Shown here piece by piece: positions 24,980 through 33,965 of a DNA stretch of 64,000 nt. The stretch's first letter is position 1. Every line of letters begins with the position of its first letter. The position numbers and the translations under genes were made by a program. Source of the DNA: Desulfitobacterium sp038181555 (GTDB taxonomy: Bacteria > Bacillota > Desulfitobacteriia > Desulfitobacteriales > Desulfitobacteriaceae); assembly GCF_038181555.1 (NCBI RefSeq), contig NZ_JBBWUA010000003.1, positions 231,202 to 295,201 on the forward strand, in the 5' to 3' direction. The notes below the pieces were generated by a model. The model was not told the origin of the DNA. It ran no database searches and worked only from the letters and a program-made list of their open reading frames with translations.

Positions 24980-27220
24980 CTACACTGCTCTACCGGCATC
25001 GTTTCCGGCACGGATCGCTAAAGCGATGTTATAAGGCTCATTGCAGTCACCGATTGCGTAAGTCTCTTTCACCGCAATACCATTAAGTAAGGATTTGTTC
25101 GGCAATAAGTCGGCCGCGTTGATGATTGAGTCGGCGGGGATAACCATCTCTACACCATAATCAGTTTTAATAGTGATCTTGCCGTCACCGATCTCCTTGA
25201 TCGTGGATCCCGGATAGGCTTTGACACCCAGCGAATAGAGGGCTGAGGTCATAAAGCGCATGGCGTGCTGAGACTGTTCCTTGTCCAGATCCTCATTGGG
25301 GTTTGGCGTCACAATGGTGACCTTCTTCTTGTGCACCGTCAACCACAAAGCGCAGTCGAAGGCTTGAGCGTTGGAGCCAAAGACCACGACGTTTTCGCCG
25401 GTGTCCTTGCCCATGAATTGGCTAAAGTCGAGAATCGGCACATTGCCGCCACTTGCTCCTACCTCACCCGACAAAGCGCCGACTGCCAGGATTACTGCAT
25501 CAGGGGCTTCGCTGTTAATCAGGGCGGTGTCTACTTCTTTGCTCACAACTACATTGACGCCGTTGAGCTCTAACTGCTTGATCAGGTAAGCCTTAAGGTC
25601 GTCAAGGTTTTCGTGAGGTCCTTTGACCATGCGGGCAAAGGTGAGATTCCCGCCCAGGTTACCACTCTTTTCATAGAGTGTGACCTTGTGACCACGGGCC
25701 GCGGCGATGCGGGCGGCTTCCATACCGGCAGGACCGCCGCCGATGACCATGACCTTCTTGGCAACTGTAGCCGGTTGAAGCTCATAAGTCTTCGGACCCT
25801 TGTCAGTCATTACCCGTTGGGTCAGCGCGTTAACGCGGCAATAACCCATTGCCCGGTTCATTTCATTAGAGCCGATGTGGCAGTGTAGACAGCGAGTGCA
25901 GGGAGCAATTTCATCGAGGCGCCCCGCTTTCAACTTATTGACATATTCGGAGTCAACCGTAAGCGGGCGATTCATGAGATAGAAATCGACTTTCCCGTCG
26001 GCCAGCGCCTTCTCAAATAAATCCGGGGCATGGGCCGGATCCATATAGGTGACAGTTCCGCAAGGAATGCTGAGAGCTTCTTTGTAGCGCCCGACGATGT
26101 CAATCAGCATACCGGCACCGCTGTGGTTGCCGATCAGCTGGCCTTGCCAATGCCTGGAGAAATCCCACTGAGTCCCGTAGCCGGTAGCGCCCTCGATACC
26201 GTTCAAGATAAAGTAAAGGTCGCTGCCGAATTGACAGGGGTGGTTGCCTAGGGGGCCTAAGCGCAGATGCATGGCATCACAGCCGGCAGCCTCAAACAGC
26301 TTAGCCAAGCCGATGCCTTCTTCAATAGTCGTCACCTTATTATGAGGAGCAGTGACCTGATTATCTAACCACATTAGGGTGGCGTTGTTGTCAAGGTTAT
26401 CTGTTTCTTCGATGCAGTCAATCAAGAGTTGGACCACAAAGTCTTTGCCGCAGGTTTTTTTGATTTTAGTGAGGCATTCTGTGACGAAGCGAGCTCGATT
26501 TTCCAGACTGCCTGCGCCGTATTCATCAGTGCGGACGTTGTGGTAACGGGAAAGGAACTGCTCACCTAGGTTGAAGCCGGCGGCGTTAATCTCCAGAGCA
26601 ACAAAACCCATTTTTTGAATCAACTGAGCGATAGCCACCCCACGGGCCTGTGCTCCCGCAATATCTTGGGCCGTCATATCGCCCACTGCCTTCATGGGGA
26701 ACTGTGCCCATTGATAACCAAGCTTGGCACCGTATTTGCCACATTCCTTAACGAGCTTCTTGCCGAATTCGATCGTTGCTTGAGGAACAGCGCTACCGTC
26801 CAAGGGCGGTTCTAACTGACCAATCCCTTCGATCCAGATGAACTCAACACCGCCCTTAGCTAACTGCACGTAGTATTGGAGCAGCTCATCGTTAAGCCCA
26901 GCCAGGTAAGTAGCTGATCCGGCCGCTGATTTGATCATACGATGATTGAGGTTAAGGGGGCCGATCTTCAGCGGTGACAACAGGGTCTTGAAGCCGGTGG
27001 TCTTTTGACGGTAATCGTAATTCTGGGGATTGAGATAGGCCGCGGGGATCAGTTCGCCGCTTGGGGCGCCGGCCATATTTTCAGCGGCACCACCTGCGGT
27101 GCTTACCGGGTCACTGCCTGCCGGTGCTGCGGGGGAGCACCCGCTAAGTCCTGCTGCCCCTGCAGCAACCAAACCAGCTGCTCCGACACCAGCTAAAAAT
27201 TGTCTTCTTGATAAACTCAT
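24980..27220 (-). CDS. Exported Old Yellow Enzyme-family flavin/iron-sulfur oxidoreductase (Tat signal)
   Basis: 746 aa from the ATG at 27220 (GAAGGGAGAAG upstream). The N-terminus SRRQFLAGVGAAG is a twin-arginine export signal, followed by LSGCSP, a possible lipobox. Next comes an FMN TIM barrel (about 60-430; LLSPLKIGPLNLNHRMIKSA), then CTRCLHCHIG...GYC, the 4Fe-4S ligand set of the 2,4-dienoyl-CoA reductase/trimethylamine dehydrogenase group. The C-terminal FAD/NAD domain has VMVIGGGPAGMEAARIAAARGH (about 500-521). Related enzymes reduce activated C=C bonds using NAD(P)H. An exported form would need another electron donor, possibly the flavoprotein encoded just upstream (67 bp gap). The substrate is unknown. 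Confidence 0.85.
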   Translation of the reverse strand: MSLSRRQFLAGVGAAGLVAAGAAGLSGCSPAAPAGSDPVSTAGGAAENMAGAPSGELIPAAYLNPQNYDYRQKTTGFKTLLSPLKIGPLNLNHRMIKSAAGSATYLAGLNDELLQYYVQLAKGGVEFIWIEGIGQLEPPLDGSAVPQATIEFGKKLVKECGKYGAKLGYQWAQFPMKAVGDMTAQDIAGAQARGVAIAQLIQKMGFVALEINAAGFNLGEQFLSRYHNVRTDEYGAGSLENRARFVTECLTKIKKTCGKDFVVQLLIDCIEETDNLDNNATLMWLDNQVTAPHNKVTTIEEGIGLAKLFEAAGCDAMHLRLGPLGNHPCQFGSDLYFILNGIEGATGYGTQWDFSRHWQGQLIGNHSGAGMLIDIVGRYKEALSIPCGTVTYMDPAHAPDLFEKALADGKVDFYLMNRPLTVDSEYVNKLKAGRLDEIAPCTRCLHCHIGSNEMNRAMGYCRVNALTQRVMTDKGPKTYELQPATVAKKVMVIGGGPAGMEAARIAAARGHKVTLYEKSGNLGGNLTFARMVKGPHENLDDLKAYLIKQLELNGVNVVVSKEVDTALINSEAPDAVILAVGALSGEVGASGGNVPILDFSQFMGKDTGENVVVFGSNAQAFDCALWLTVHKKKVTIVTPNPNEDLDKEQSQHAMRFMTSALYSLGVKAYPGSTIKEIGDGKITIKTDYGVEMVIPADSIINAADLLPNKSLLNGIAVKETYAIGDCNEPYNIALAIRAGNDAGRAV

Positions 27221-27287
27221 AATTCTTCTCCCTTCTAAAGCTCCTAGTAATTTAGTCTGATATGCTATTCGTTGCTTTCCGACGCCA

Positions 27288-29435
27288 CTACTTGCCCAGG
27301 GCGTACTTAGCTGCGTTAGCACCGGCTAGGCGACCGGAGGTCAGCGCCCAGCTATGAGCCTGCCCGCCGTAAGAGGTGTAAGGAATACCGCTGGAGAACA
27401 GAACACCCATGGAGTCCTGACCCACAGCATAAAGATTCTCGATAGCCGAGCCGTCGGCCCGCAACACATTCATATCGGCATCCACATTCAAGCCACCGCA
27501 AGTGGCGTAGGCGTATCCGGAGCAGATCACTGCGTAGTAGGGACCTTCAGCGCCATTGAGGCTGTTTTTCAGGGTCGCCCCATCGCAGCCGATGGCCTTG
27601 GCCAGATCGTCGATACTTTCAGCCCTGAGGACATTTTTATAGTCGGTTCCCACCTTTAGAATCTCCTCAATATTGGGGATGGGTTGACCGGCTTCCACTG
27701 TTCCACCCTGGTCCATGAACATGGACTTATTGACCTTGGTCAGGCCCTTGGTCTTAATAGCTTCGATTTGGGCGGCGGTGTAGATATTGTAATAACGATA
27801 CTGGGGTGCCAGACAGATCTCCTCTTTGGTATTCCACAGTTTACCGGTCCCATCCACCGCCAGGGCGTCAGTGGCAATGGCCAGAGAGGTGAGAACCTGC
27901 TTGCCATTAGCATCCAGATCGTTGTTTTTGATTAGGTTGGCAACCTGGTTGATGTGTACCATCGGGGGAATATCAAGGTTCATCAGTGCACCACCAGCAG
28001 AGACACCGAGCTTAATGCCATCGCCGTCATCCACCGTCATGGCCACAGTATTGGTTGGGCCGTCCAGGTATTCGTTCATCATATCAGCATTGCCAATAAA
28101 ACCACCGGTGGCAAGGATGACAGTCTTTCCGTAGATTTCATAGGTGGTACCGTCATGGTAAACTGCTTTCACGCCCACTACCTTGTCGCCCTCCTTAAGG
28201 AGTTCCTGAGCAGTGAGTTCCAGCATATACTCAGCGGCAGGGTTGCGATCCCGGGCTTTTTTAACCGCATTGTCAAACATATAGGTCTTGTTGGTGCCGA
28301 AACGGTTCTTGGTCTCGCCGCCATAGTAGCACCAAATCATCCAATCAGGATAGGGGCTGAGGATAAAGCTGCTCATCGGGGAGAACTTAAAATCCCAGTC
28401 CTGAATCATCCAGTCCAGAGTTTCTCCGGACTCATCAATTGTCATGCGAATCATTTCAGGCTTGGCATCAGCACCACAATAGTTGTTCCAATCCTTATAA
28501 AGGGCGTCAGCGTCAATATATTCCTTACCGCCGAATTCCTCATCCATCTTAACCTTAGAGTTTATGGCCATCGGGCCGCTGGTGGTAGCGCTTTGTCCAC
28601 CCAGCTTGGCGGCGGTCTCAATGCCAAAAACCTTAGCCCCCGCCTGGGCAGCGGACAAGAAGGAGGTGATACCCGAACCACCCAAGCCTACTACTATGAC
28701 ATCGTAGCCTTCTTTTTTCACGATATTGGTGGATTTAGGAACCTCGCTGTACCATTCGGAGCTTTTGCCGCCAGCAGCTTCAATGGCTTGCTCCACGCAG
28801 CCACGCACGCCGTTGGAGGAAATAGTGGCTCCGCTGATACCATCCACAGCTAGCGATTGGGCCTTGAGGACACGGGGAATATAGTTGTCAAGAACGGTAT
28901 AGAAAATCTCGCCGGTGTAGGTCTCTTGTTCCTCGACAATTTTGATATCGGTGATGGCGTTGTCCTTAAAGGTCACGTCAGCCTTAATCATCCCGGTCCA
29001 ACTAAAGCCGGGTGCTTCACCGCTGTAGGTACCATCGGCTACCGCTGTCTTTTGATCGATATCCTCGCCCTTAGCCTGAGCAACACAACTCGCAGCGGCT
29101 GCCAAAATTGCTTTGCTCGTGAAGCTCGCGCCGCTTACCCCGTCGACGCTAGGGGACTGTGCAGCCATGAGCAGGCCGGGGAACTCCTCAATGGCTTTGC
29201 CGCCGACCTCAGGAGTCTCATCGGCTCCTTCAATCTTTACGTCGGTGATGGCATTGGCGTCAAAAGTCATCGTAACGGAGACCTTACCACCGAAGCCCAT
29301 GGCTTGGGCAGTATAGGTGCCGGCAGTATACACTCCTTTTTTGGCTACGGATTGGGAACAGCCGGTCAGGGCCAGACTCAGCATCAGCAGGCAGGCCAAG
29401 AGGGTGTAATAATGCTTTTTCATTCTATTCATCAT
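27288..29435 (-). CDS. Exported fumarate-reductase-like flavoprotein with two FMN-binding domains
   Basis: 715 aa with a lipoprotein signal (LLACLLMLSLALTGCSQ, lipidated Cys about 26). Two FMN-binding repeats follow, ending in DGVSGASFTSKA (about 97-108) and DGISGATISSNG (about 197-208), where Ser/Thr can carry covalent FMN. The FAD domain begins YDVIVVGLGGSGITSFLSAAQAGA (about 244-267) and ends GQDSMGVLFSSGIPYTSYGGQAHSWALTSGRLAGANAA. This is the fumarate/urocanate-type reductase fold used in anaerobic respiration. The usual C-terminal substrate Arg of fumarate reductases is not evident, so another alkene substrate is likely. AAGGA precedes the start. It heads the operon with the exported OYE gene. 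Confidence 0.88.
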   Translation of the reverse strand: MMNRMKKHYYTLLACLLMLSLALTGCSQSVAKKGVYTAGTYTAQAMGFGGKVSVTMTFDANAITDVKIEGADETPEVGGKAIEEFPGLLMAAQSPSVDGVSGASFTSKAILAAAASCVAQAKGEDIDQKTAVADGTYSGEAPGFSWTGMIKADVTFKDNAITDIKIVEEQETYTGEIFYTVLDNYIPRVLKAQSLAVDGISGATISSNGVRGCVEQAIEAAGGKSSEWYSEVPKSTNIVKKEGYDVIVVGLGGSGITSFLSAAQAGAKVFGIETAAKLGGQSATTSGPMAINSKVKMDEEFGGKEYIDADALYKDWNNYCGADAKPEMIRMTIDESGETLDWMIQDWDFKFSPMSSFILSPYPDWMIWCYYGGETKNRFGTNKTYMFDNAVKKARDRNPAAEYMLELTAQELLKEGDKVVGVKAVYHDGTTYEIYGKTVILATGGFIGNADMMNEYLDGPTNTVAMTVDDGDGIKLGVSAGGALMNLDIPPMVHINQVANLIKNNDLDANGKQVLTSLAIATDALAVDGTGKLWNTKEEICLAPQYRYYNIYTAAQIEAIKTKGLTKVNKSMFMDQGGTVEAGQPIPNIEEILKVGTDYKNVLRAESIDDLAKAIGCDGATLKNSLNGAEGPYYAVICSGYAYATCGGLNVDADMNVLRADGSAIENLYAVGQDSMGVLFSSGIPYTSYGGQAHSWALTSGRLAGANAAKYALGK

Positions 29436-29547
29436 CTCTTTTCCTTTCTTCTCCTTGCAGATTTACCATTCTACGCTTTTATAGAAGATACAGCCTTTGT
29501 CAAATCACCCATGTCATTTCATTAGGTCTGAATATCCCCCCCTTTGC

Positions 29548-29667
29548 TTACCACTGGTAAAAGCTGTATCCTATAATTAAATAGTAAACTTGGGGGTAAC
29601 ACCTGAGTCAAGGAGTTTGTGTAAAAATGTTCATTAAATTGTACTTTTAATTACATTGTTGTATGAT
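29548..29667. promoter_or_regulatory. Divergent promoters between flavoprotein operon and MerR gene
   Basis: Leftward: TTGACT (29606-29611) and TACTAT (29581-29586) are separated by 19 bp, the long spacer typical of MerR-activated promoters. Downstream in that leader, TTACCA-C-TGGTAA (29548-29560) is a perfect dyad. Rightward: TTGTAC (29639-29644), 17 bp, TATGAT (29662-29667) would express the MerR gene. Control of the operon by this MerR protein is inferred. Confidence 0.6.
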
Positions 29668-29711
29668 GGATTTATATTCCTCTTTAGAATATTAGCAAGG
29701 AGTGAATAGTC

Positions 29712-30539
29712 ATGAGATACAGTATCGGCGAATTTGCTAAGCTTCTCGGGGTGACAGTGGATACAATCAAGCATTACGAATCATTGCAAATCATCGAACC
29801 TCTTAAGGATGATAAAAATAACTATCGATACTTTGACGACTATGATGCCAGAGTGATTATGAAGAGCAGAGCGCTCAGAAGCCTGAATTTTGCTTTAGAT
29901 GATGTGGCAAAGCTAGTCGAAAGTGATTCACCGCTGGATGTCGCCGAAACAATGGAAGAAGCTAGACTGGCCTTAAAGGAACAAATTCATAGGAACACTC
30001 TACTTCTGAACAAAATGACAGAGTTGCAGAATGAATTGACTGCGATTAATTCATCTTTATATAAATTTGAAAAGAAAACCCTGCCCGGCATGTACCACTT
30101 TCAGCAGACAGAACAAAATAAGCTATTGAAAAACACTTACGTTGAAAATATCGCAAGTCATTGGATGAATGCTTTGCCTTATACATTTTCTTTTTTTCAA
30201 GTCGAAACGGAGGAGTTTTTATCCGGGATGGAGATTTATGACTATAGCTGGGGACAGGCGATTTTTGAAAATGAATTGGAGTATGTGAATCTAGATATCA
30301 ATGATTACATCGAATATACACCGCCTCAGCATTGCTTATCTATTGTCTTACCCGGTAAATATAATGAATATTTACTAAGTAGCTCAAGAACCTTGATTTT
30401 GGATTATATCAAGGAAAATCGCTATGCTATTCAGGGAGATATTACCGGCAAATTGTTATTTAGTTCGGTAAAAAACAACCAGGGTACCTCCTATATTGAA
30501 TTACATATCCCTATTCAGGAAGATGTTGTTTACTTATAA
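29712..30539 (+). CDS. MerR-family transcriptional regulator
   Basis: 275 aa. The N-terminal winged helix-turn-helix (1-70) reads MRYSIGEFAKLLGVTVDTIKHYESLQII and NYRYFDDYDARVIMKSRALRSLNF, and a coiled-coil (about 75-125) follows. The C-terminal 150 residues form a larger effector domain, perhaps GyrI-like (ending TSYIELHIPIQEDVVYL), for small-molecule binding. AGCAAGGAG lies before the ATG. It is divergent from the exported flavoprotein/OYE operon, whose promoter has a 19-bp MerR-type spacer, so it is the likely activator responding to the substrate of that pathway. It has no Cys-based metal site. Confidence 0.87.
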   Translation: MRYSIGEFAKLLGVTVDTIKHYESLQIIEPLKDDKNNYRYFDDYDARVIMKSRALRSLNFALDDVAKLVESDSPLDVAETMEEARLALKEQIHRNTLLLNKMTELQNELTAINSSLYKFEKKTLPGMYHFQQTEQNKLLKNTYVENIASHWMNALPYTFSFFQVETEEFLSGMEIYDYSWGQAIFENELEYVNLDINDYIEYTPPQHCLSIVLPGKYNEYLLSSSRTLILDYIKENRYAIQGDITGKLLFSSVKNNQGTSYIELHIPIQEDVVYL

Positions 30540-30555
30540 CTTAAACCAGGCGAAA

Positions 30556-30599
30556 AAATGCAGGTTAAAATCCGTAGTGAGGGATTTAACCTGCATTTT
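30556..30599. terminator. Bidirectional intrinsic terminator
   Basis: Stem AAAATGCAGGTTAAATCC-type (arms at about 30556-30572 and 30582-30599; AATGCAGGTTAAA pairs with TTTAACCTGCATT) with A-rich and T-rich ends. It lies between the convergent MerR and EamA genes. Confidence 0.85.
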
Positions 30600-30611
30600 A
30601 AACTTCAAAAA

Positions 30612-31520
30612 CTATGCTTTATCGCTTAAATGGTGTTTAAGAAGGTAGGGTTCATCTAATTTATCAAACTTAAGCAGCAAAACGCCGCCGATGATAAGCA
30701 TTCCTCCAAAAAGTTGGCTGACTGTCAGTGTTTCACCTAGTATGAAACCAGCTAACACGGTTGTTATCGCCGGTTCTATGTTGCTTAACAGAGACGCTCG
30801 GCTGGCTCCTAATAAGGATAACCCTTTCTGGTAACAAAAGAGCGGGATAACCGTACATAATATGGCCATTCCCAGGCCAACGATCCAGAGGGACATTTGA
30901 ATGTCACCGGAAAGGATATTGGTGGGAGGATAAATAACGGAAGTAGCCACCAAACATATCATGGTAATAAAAGTGGCTACCGTAAAGGGATCGGCCTTTT
31001 CAGAGACATACTGACCCACGATATTGTATAAGGCATAAAACAAAGCAGATGCTATACCGTAGAAAAACCCCCACATGCTCATTTTTGAGCCGGACAGGTT
31101 GACAATATCGATAACCAGCAAGCAACCAAAAAAAGCAATCAGCAAAGTGACTCCTTTAACCAAGGATAGTTTCTCTTTATAAATCAAGGTAGACATAAGA
31201 ACAACCATGAGAGGATAGGTATAGAGTAAAATATTTGTAATCGAAGCAGACATATGCTTAATGGATAAAAAATAGGCATATGAACTTCCAAAAAACAATA
31301 AACCCTGGAAAGCTATGGGAACCAAACTGGCTTTTGATACCTTAAAGCCCTTTTTCTTACTGAACGATAGGATCAAAACCATGAAGATACTGGCTATAAA
31401 AAATCGTGAGAACAACATATCATCCATCGTTAAACCCTGGTTATACCCCCATTTTATAAATATGGGCAAAGCCGCATAGCCTATAGCTGTAGTAATAATT
31501 AAGAAATAGCCATTGAGCAT
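30612..31520 (-). CDS. EamA-family (drug/metabolite transporter) permease
   Basis: 302 aa with about ten hydrophobic helices in two five-helix halves. The conserved ends of the EamA repeats are visible: LLYTYPLMVVLMSTLIYKEKLSLVKG (about 99-124) and SLLSNIEPAITTVLAGFILGETLTVSQLFGG (about 244-274). Transporters of this superfamily move amino acids, nucleobases, sugars or drugs. The substrate cannot be told here. The gene is monocistronic, with a shared terminator with the MerR gene. Confidence 0.88.
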   Translation of the reverse strand: MLNGYFLIITTAIGYAALPIFIKWGYNQGLTMDDMLFSRFFIASIFMVLILSFSKKKGFKVSKASLVPIAFQGLLFFGSSYAYFLSIKHMSASITNILLYTYPLMVVLMSTLIYKEKLSLVKGVTLLIAFFGCLLVIDIVNLSGSKMSMWGFFYGIASALFYALYNIVGQYVSEKADPFTVATFITMICLVATSVIYPPTNILSGDIQMSLWIVGLGMAILCTVIPLFCYQKGLSLLGASRASLLSNIEPAITTVLAGFILGETLTVSQLFGGMLIIGGVLLLKFDKLDEPYLLKHHLSDKA

Positions 31521-31620
31521 GTCATTATTAGCCTACTTTCGTCATATATTGCCATAATTAGAACTTTCACATTTAATTATAGGTAATAAATCGACTATCT
31601 GTACAATACCTAATGATTAT

Positions 31621-31818
31621 ATGGGGTATACGGAAGATATTAACTCGTCTTTTTCCTTCCTCAGGCTGACTGATGTTTCTGATGCTCATGCAAGCATGAC
31701 TGTAATAAAGCTTCCTGAAACATTGCACGATGCAATGTACACCTGCTATGATGCAAGCGGACAGCAAATCGATGGTTATATCCCTGCCGCCACGACTACA
31801 AATGCTACGAGTGAGTGA
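31621..31818 (+). other. Doubtful open frame in the 31521-31912 intergenic stretch
   Basis: A 65-codon frame on the + strand whose second half (MTVIKLPETLHDAMYTCYDA) looks protein-like, but no ribosome site precedes its ATG or the inner one. A shadow frame lies on the other strand. It may be the tail of a decayed gene. Apart from the EamA promoter and the ribosome site of the next gene, nothing else was recognised in these 390 bp. Confidence 0.25.
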
Positions 31819-31912
31819 TTTTAAGCCTATCAAAGTTCCTCATTTTTCAATATAATTGGTACAAATAGCTCATCTGTATTCAATAGATTGGTATCTAGAG
31901 AGGAGTGGTACT

Positions 31913-33364
31913 ATGATCAAGGAGTATGATTTTGATAGTATTGCAAGCTCCTATGGGGATCAGAAAGTCTCCAGCATGGGAGAAGAACTTGCTCGCTACC
32001 AAAGAAAGCTTATCGATCTGAAGATTCCGGTCATGATCATCATCGAAGGCTGGGAGTCGTCCGGTAATGAGCATATTATCAACGATCTCATCCGCGAGCT
32101 TAATCCCAGGAACCACCATGTCCGCGAATATGATTATGAACACTCTGTGGAAAAGGACAAACCTGTCATGTGGAAGTATTGGAAGCTGCTTCCTAAAAAA
32201 GGTGACTTGACAATCCTGGACCGAAGCTATTATTTTGACTTACTTAGCGACATCACCATCGAGAAAAAAGATTTGCATAAGCGATATGAGTTAATAAAGA
32301 CCTTCGAGCAACAGCTAATCGATGACCATATGCTAATCCTAAAATTTTTCCTACATATAAAAAAGAAGACCCATCGCGAAAGACTTGAGGAATTAAAGAA
32401 AGACAAGGACCGTTCCTTCTTCATCACTGACATAGATGAAAAGCAATCGAAAAACTATAAGGATTATGAAGGACATATAGATAAAATACTAAAAAAGACC
32501 AACTTTAATTTTTCTCCGTGGCAAATTGTATCCGCCGAGGATTTAAAGCTTGCTGCCAAAGAAATCATCGGCAAGACAACCGCTGCAGTTAAAGAAAAAA
32601 TCGATACATTGGAACAAGATACAGTTGCTTTCAAGAGGGAACCTTATGCCGGCTCGCTGCCCTTAAGTAATATAGATCTAACTCTTAGTGTGGAGTGGGA
32701 TCCGTATCAAGCCGAACTTGAGGAACTCCAGAAGAAAGTACAGGATCTGACCTATCAACTCTATAACAAGAAAATCCCAACCATCCTAGTATTTGAAGGC
32801 ATGGATGCTGCCGGAAAAGGGGGAGCCATTCAAAGGTTAACGCGCCTGATGGACGCTAGGTTTTATGATGTTGTGCCGATTTCCGCTCCTACCCCAACTG
32901 AATTGCAGTATCATTATCTGTGGCGGTTTTATAAAGAATTCCCTTCAAGGGGTAAAATTACCCTATTCGATCGTAGCTGGTATGGCCGAGTCATGGTTGA
33001 ACGAATCGAAGGTTTCTCTACTGAATGGGAATGGAACAGAGCTTATGAAGAAATCAACCAGATGGAGCGACAGCTATCTTATGATGGTGCTCTGATCGTT
33101 AAATTTTTTCTAGTCATCGATGAGAATGAACAACTCATCCGGTTTAGGGATAGAGAAAATGATTTGGATAAAGTCTATAAAATCACCGAAGAGGACTGGC
33201 GCAATAGAGCTAAATGGGACCTTTATATCGAAGCAATGAATGAAATGCTGGTCAAAACTCATCAGAAGCATGCTCCTTGGATAATCGTCGAGGGCAACGA
33301 TAAGAAGTTCGCCCGTTTGAAGGTGCTGAAAGAGTTTATCGCACATGCAGAGCAATATATTTAG
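31913..33364 (+). CDS. Polyphosphate:AMP phosphotransferase (two-domain PPK2 class II)
   Basis: 483 aa from the ATG at 31913, eight bases after GAGGAG; a longer frame lacks a ribosome site. There are two tandem PPK2 domains. The C-terminal one (about 260-483) is intact: Walker A VFEGMDAAGKGGAIQRL, lid-region RFYDVVPISAPTPTE and Walker B ITLFDRSWYGRV. In the N-terminal one the P-loop has decayed to IIEGWESSGNEHII, with LTILDRSYY kept, which is usual in two-domain PPK2 enzymes. It makes ADP from AMP with polyphosphate as donor, linking polyphosphate to nucleotide balance. It is a monocistronic gene. Confidence 0.88.
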   Translation: MIKEYDFDSIASSYGDQKVSSMGEELARYQRKLIDLKIPVMIIIEGWESSGNEHIINDLIRELNPRNHHVREYDYEHSVEKDKPVMWKYWKLLPKKGDLTILDRSYYFDLLSDITIEKKDLHKRYELIKTFEQQLIDDHMLILKFFLHIKKKTHRERLEELKKDKDRSFFITDIDEKQSKNYKDYEGHIDKILKKTNFNFSPWQIVSAEDLKLAAKEIIGKTTAAVKEKIDTLEQDTVAFKREPYAGSLPLSNIDLTLSVEWDPYQAELEELQKKVQDLTYQLYNKKIPTILVFEGMDAAGKGGAIQRLTRLMDARFYDVVPISAPTPTELQYHYLWRFYKEFPSRGKITLFDRSWYGRVMVERIEGFSTEWEWNRAYEEINQMERQLSYDGALIVKFFLVIDENEQLIRFRDRENDLDKVYKITEEDWRNRAKWDLYIEAMNEMLVKTHQKHAPWIIVEGNDKKFARLKVLKEFIAHAEQYI

Positions 33365-33413
33365 TTAGCTTTCCTCATCCATCGTCTCAAGCAGAAAGCG
33401 CTTAAAGTTCTCA

Positions 33414-33462
33414 TTGACATAACAAAATTCATCCAGTATAATTACAGACAAATACGGTCTGT
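33414..33462 (+). promoter_or_regulatory. Consensus promoter with Rrf2-type operator candidate
   Basis: TTGACA (33414-33419), 17 bp, TATAAT (33437-33442) is a perfect sigma-A promoter. Immediately after the -10, ACAGAC-N7-GTCTGT (33444-33462) is a perfect inverted repeat over the transcription start. A repressor bound there would block initiation. The Rrf2 protein encoded right behind is the obvious candidate. Confidence 0.75.
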
Positions 33463-33485
33463 ATTATCTCTATGGAGGATATAGT

Positions 33486-33866
33486 ATGAAGTATACAAAA
33501 GCAACGAATTATGCGTTGCATATAATGGCCTATTTCGTTAAACAAGAAGGCAAAGACAATTTGACTCTTCAGCCTTTAGCTAGCCACATGAATATTTCAC
33601 CTACCTACCTATCCAAGATACTAACTCAATTAGTGAAAGCTGACCTTATTCACTCTACACCTGGAGTTAATGGCGGTTATAGCCTTAGGAAACCTAAGAC
33701 TGAAATAAGCTTTTATGACGTCATTCAAGCCATTGAAGGAAGCGGAGCTCTTTTCACTTGTGAAATGGACGAAAATCGCGCTTGTCAAATAGAAAAGGTC
33801 ATGAGAAACGCCGAAGAGAAAATGGTCAACCACCTTAAAGAAAAACGCATTTATGATATTGTGTGA
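33486..33866 (+). CDS. Rrf2-family transcriptional regulator
   Basis: 126 aa. The N-terminal winged helix reads MKYTKATNYALHIMAYFV, HMNISPTYLSKILTQLVKADLI and PGVNGGYSLRKP, standard for Rrf2 proteins. Only two cysteines (FTCEMD and ENRACQ) occupy the loop where iron-sulfur members carry three, so a cluster is uncertain; YwnA-like redox or ligand sensing is also possible. TGGAGG precedes the ATG. Its promoter overlaps a perfect inverted repeat, and a related half-site sequence precedes the methyltransferase gene 100 bp downstream, so it probably controls both. Confidence 0.87.
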   Translation: MKYTKATNYALHIMAYFVKQEGKDNLTLQPLASHMNISPTYLSKILTQLVKADLIHSTPGVNGGYSLRKPKTEISFYDVIQAIEGSGALFTCEMDENRACQIEKVMRNAEEKMVNHLKEKRIYDIV

Positions 33867-33924
33867 AAATAGATGAGCTAAAACCATGGGCAGTTAACTG
33901 GCTCGAACTTTTGACACAATCATA

Positions 33925-33950
33925 GATAATTGCAGTCTGTATTATACCTT
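33925..33950 (+). promoter_or_regulatory. Second copy of the Rrf2-type motif before the methyltransferase gene
   Basis: ATAATTGCAGTCTGTATTAT (33927-33946) shares GTCTGTATTAT and the ATAATT-x-CAG arm with the regulator's own operator, but the two arms abut instead of being 7 bp apart. The downstream TATGG(G)AGG is also shared. A TTGACA at 33911-33916 is too far from TATTAT (23 bp) for a normal promoter. Confidence 0.5.
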
Positions 33951-33965
33951 ATGGGAGGTCTTATT

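Noticed and set aside
27954..28853. A 299-codon + strand frame opposite the exported flavoprotein gene
   Set aside because: It is the antisense shadow of a GC-rich, strongly conserved coding region and has no ribosome site or family resemblance.
28857..29525. A 222-codon + strand frame opposite the N-terminus of the flavoprotein gene
   Set aside because: It overlaps conserved FMN-binding motifs on the other strand and has no supporting start signal.
33911..33916. TTGACA before the methyltransferase gene as its -35 box
   Set aside because: The nearest -10-like TATTAT is 23 bp away, too far for sigma-A promoters unless a regulator compensates.
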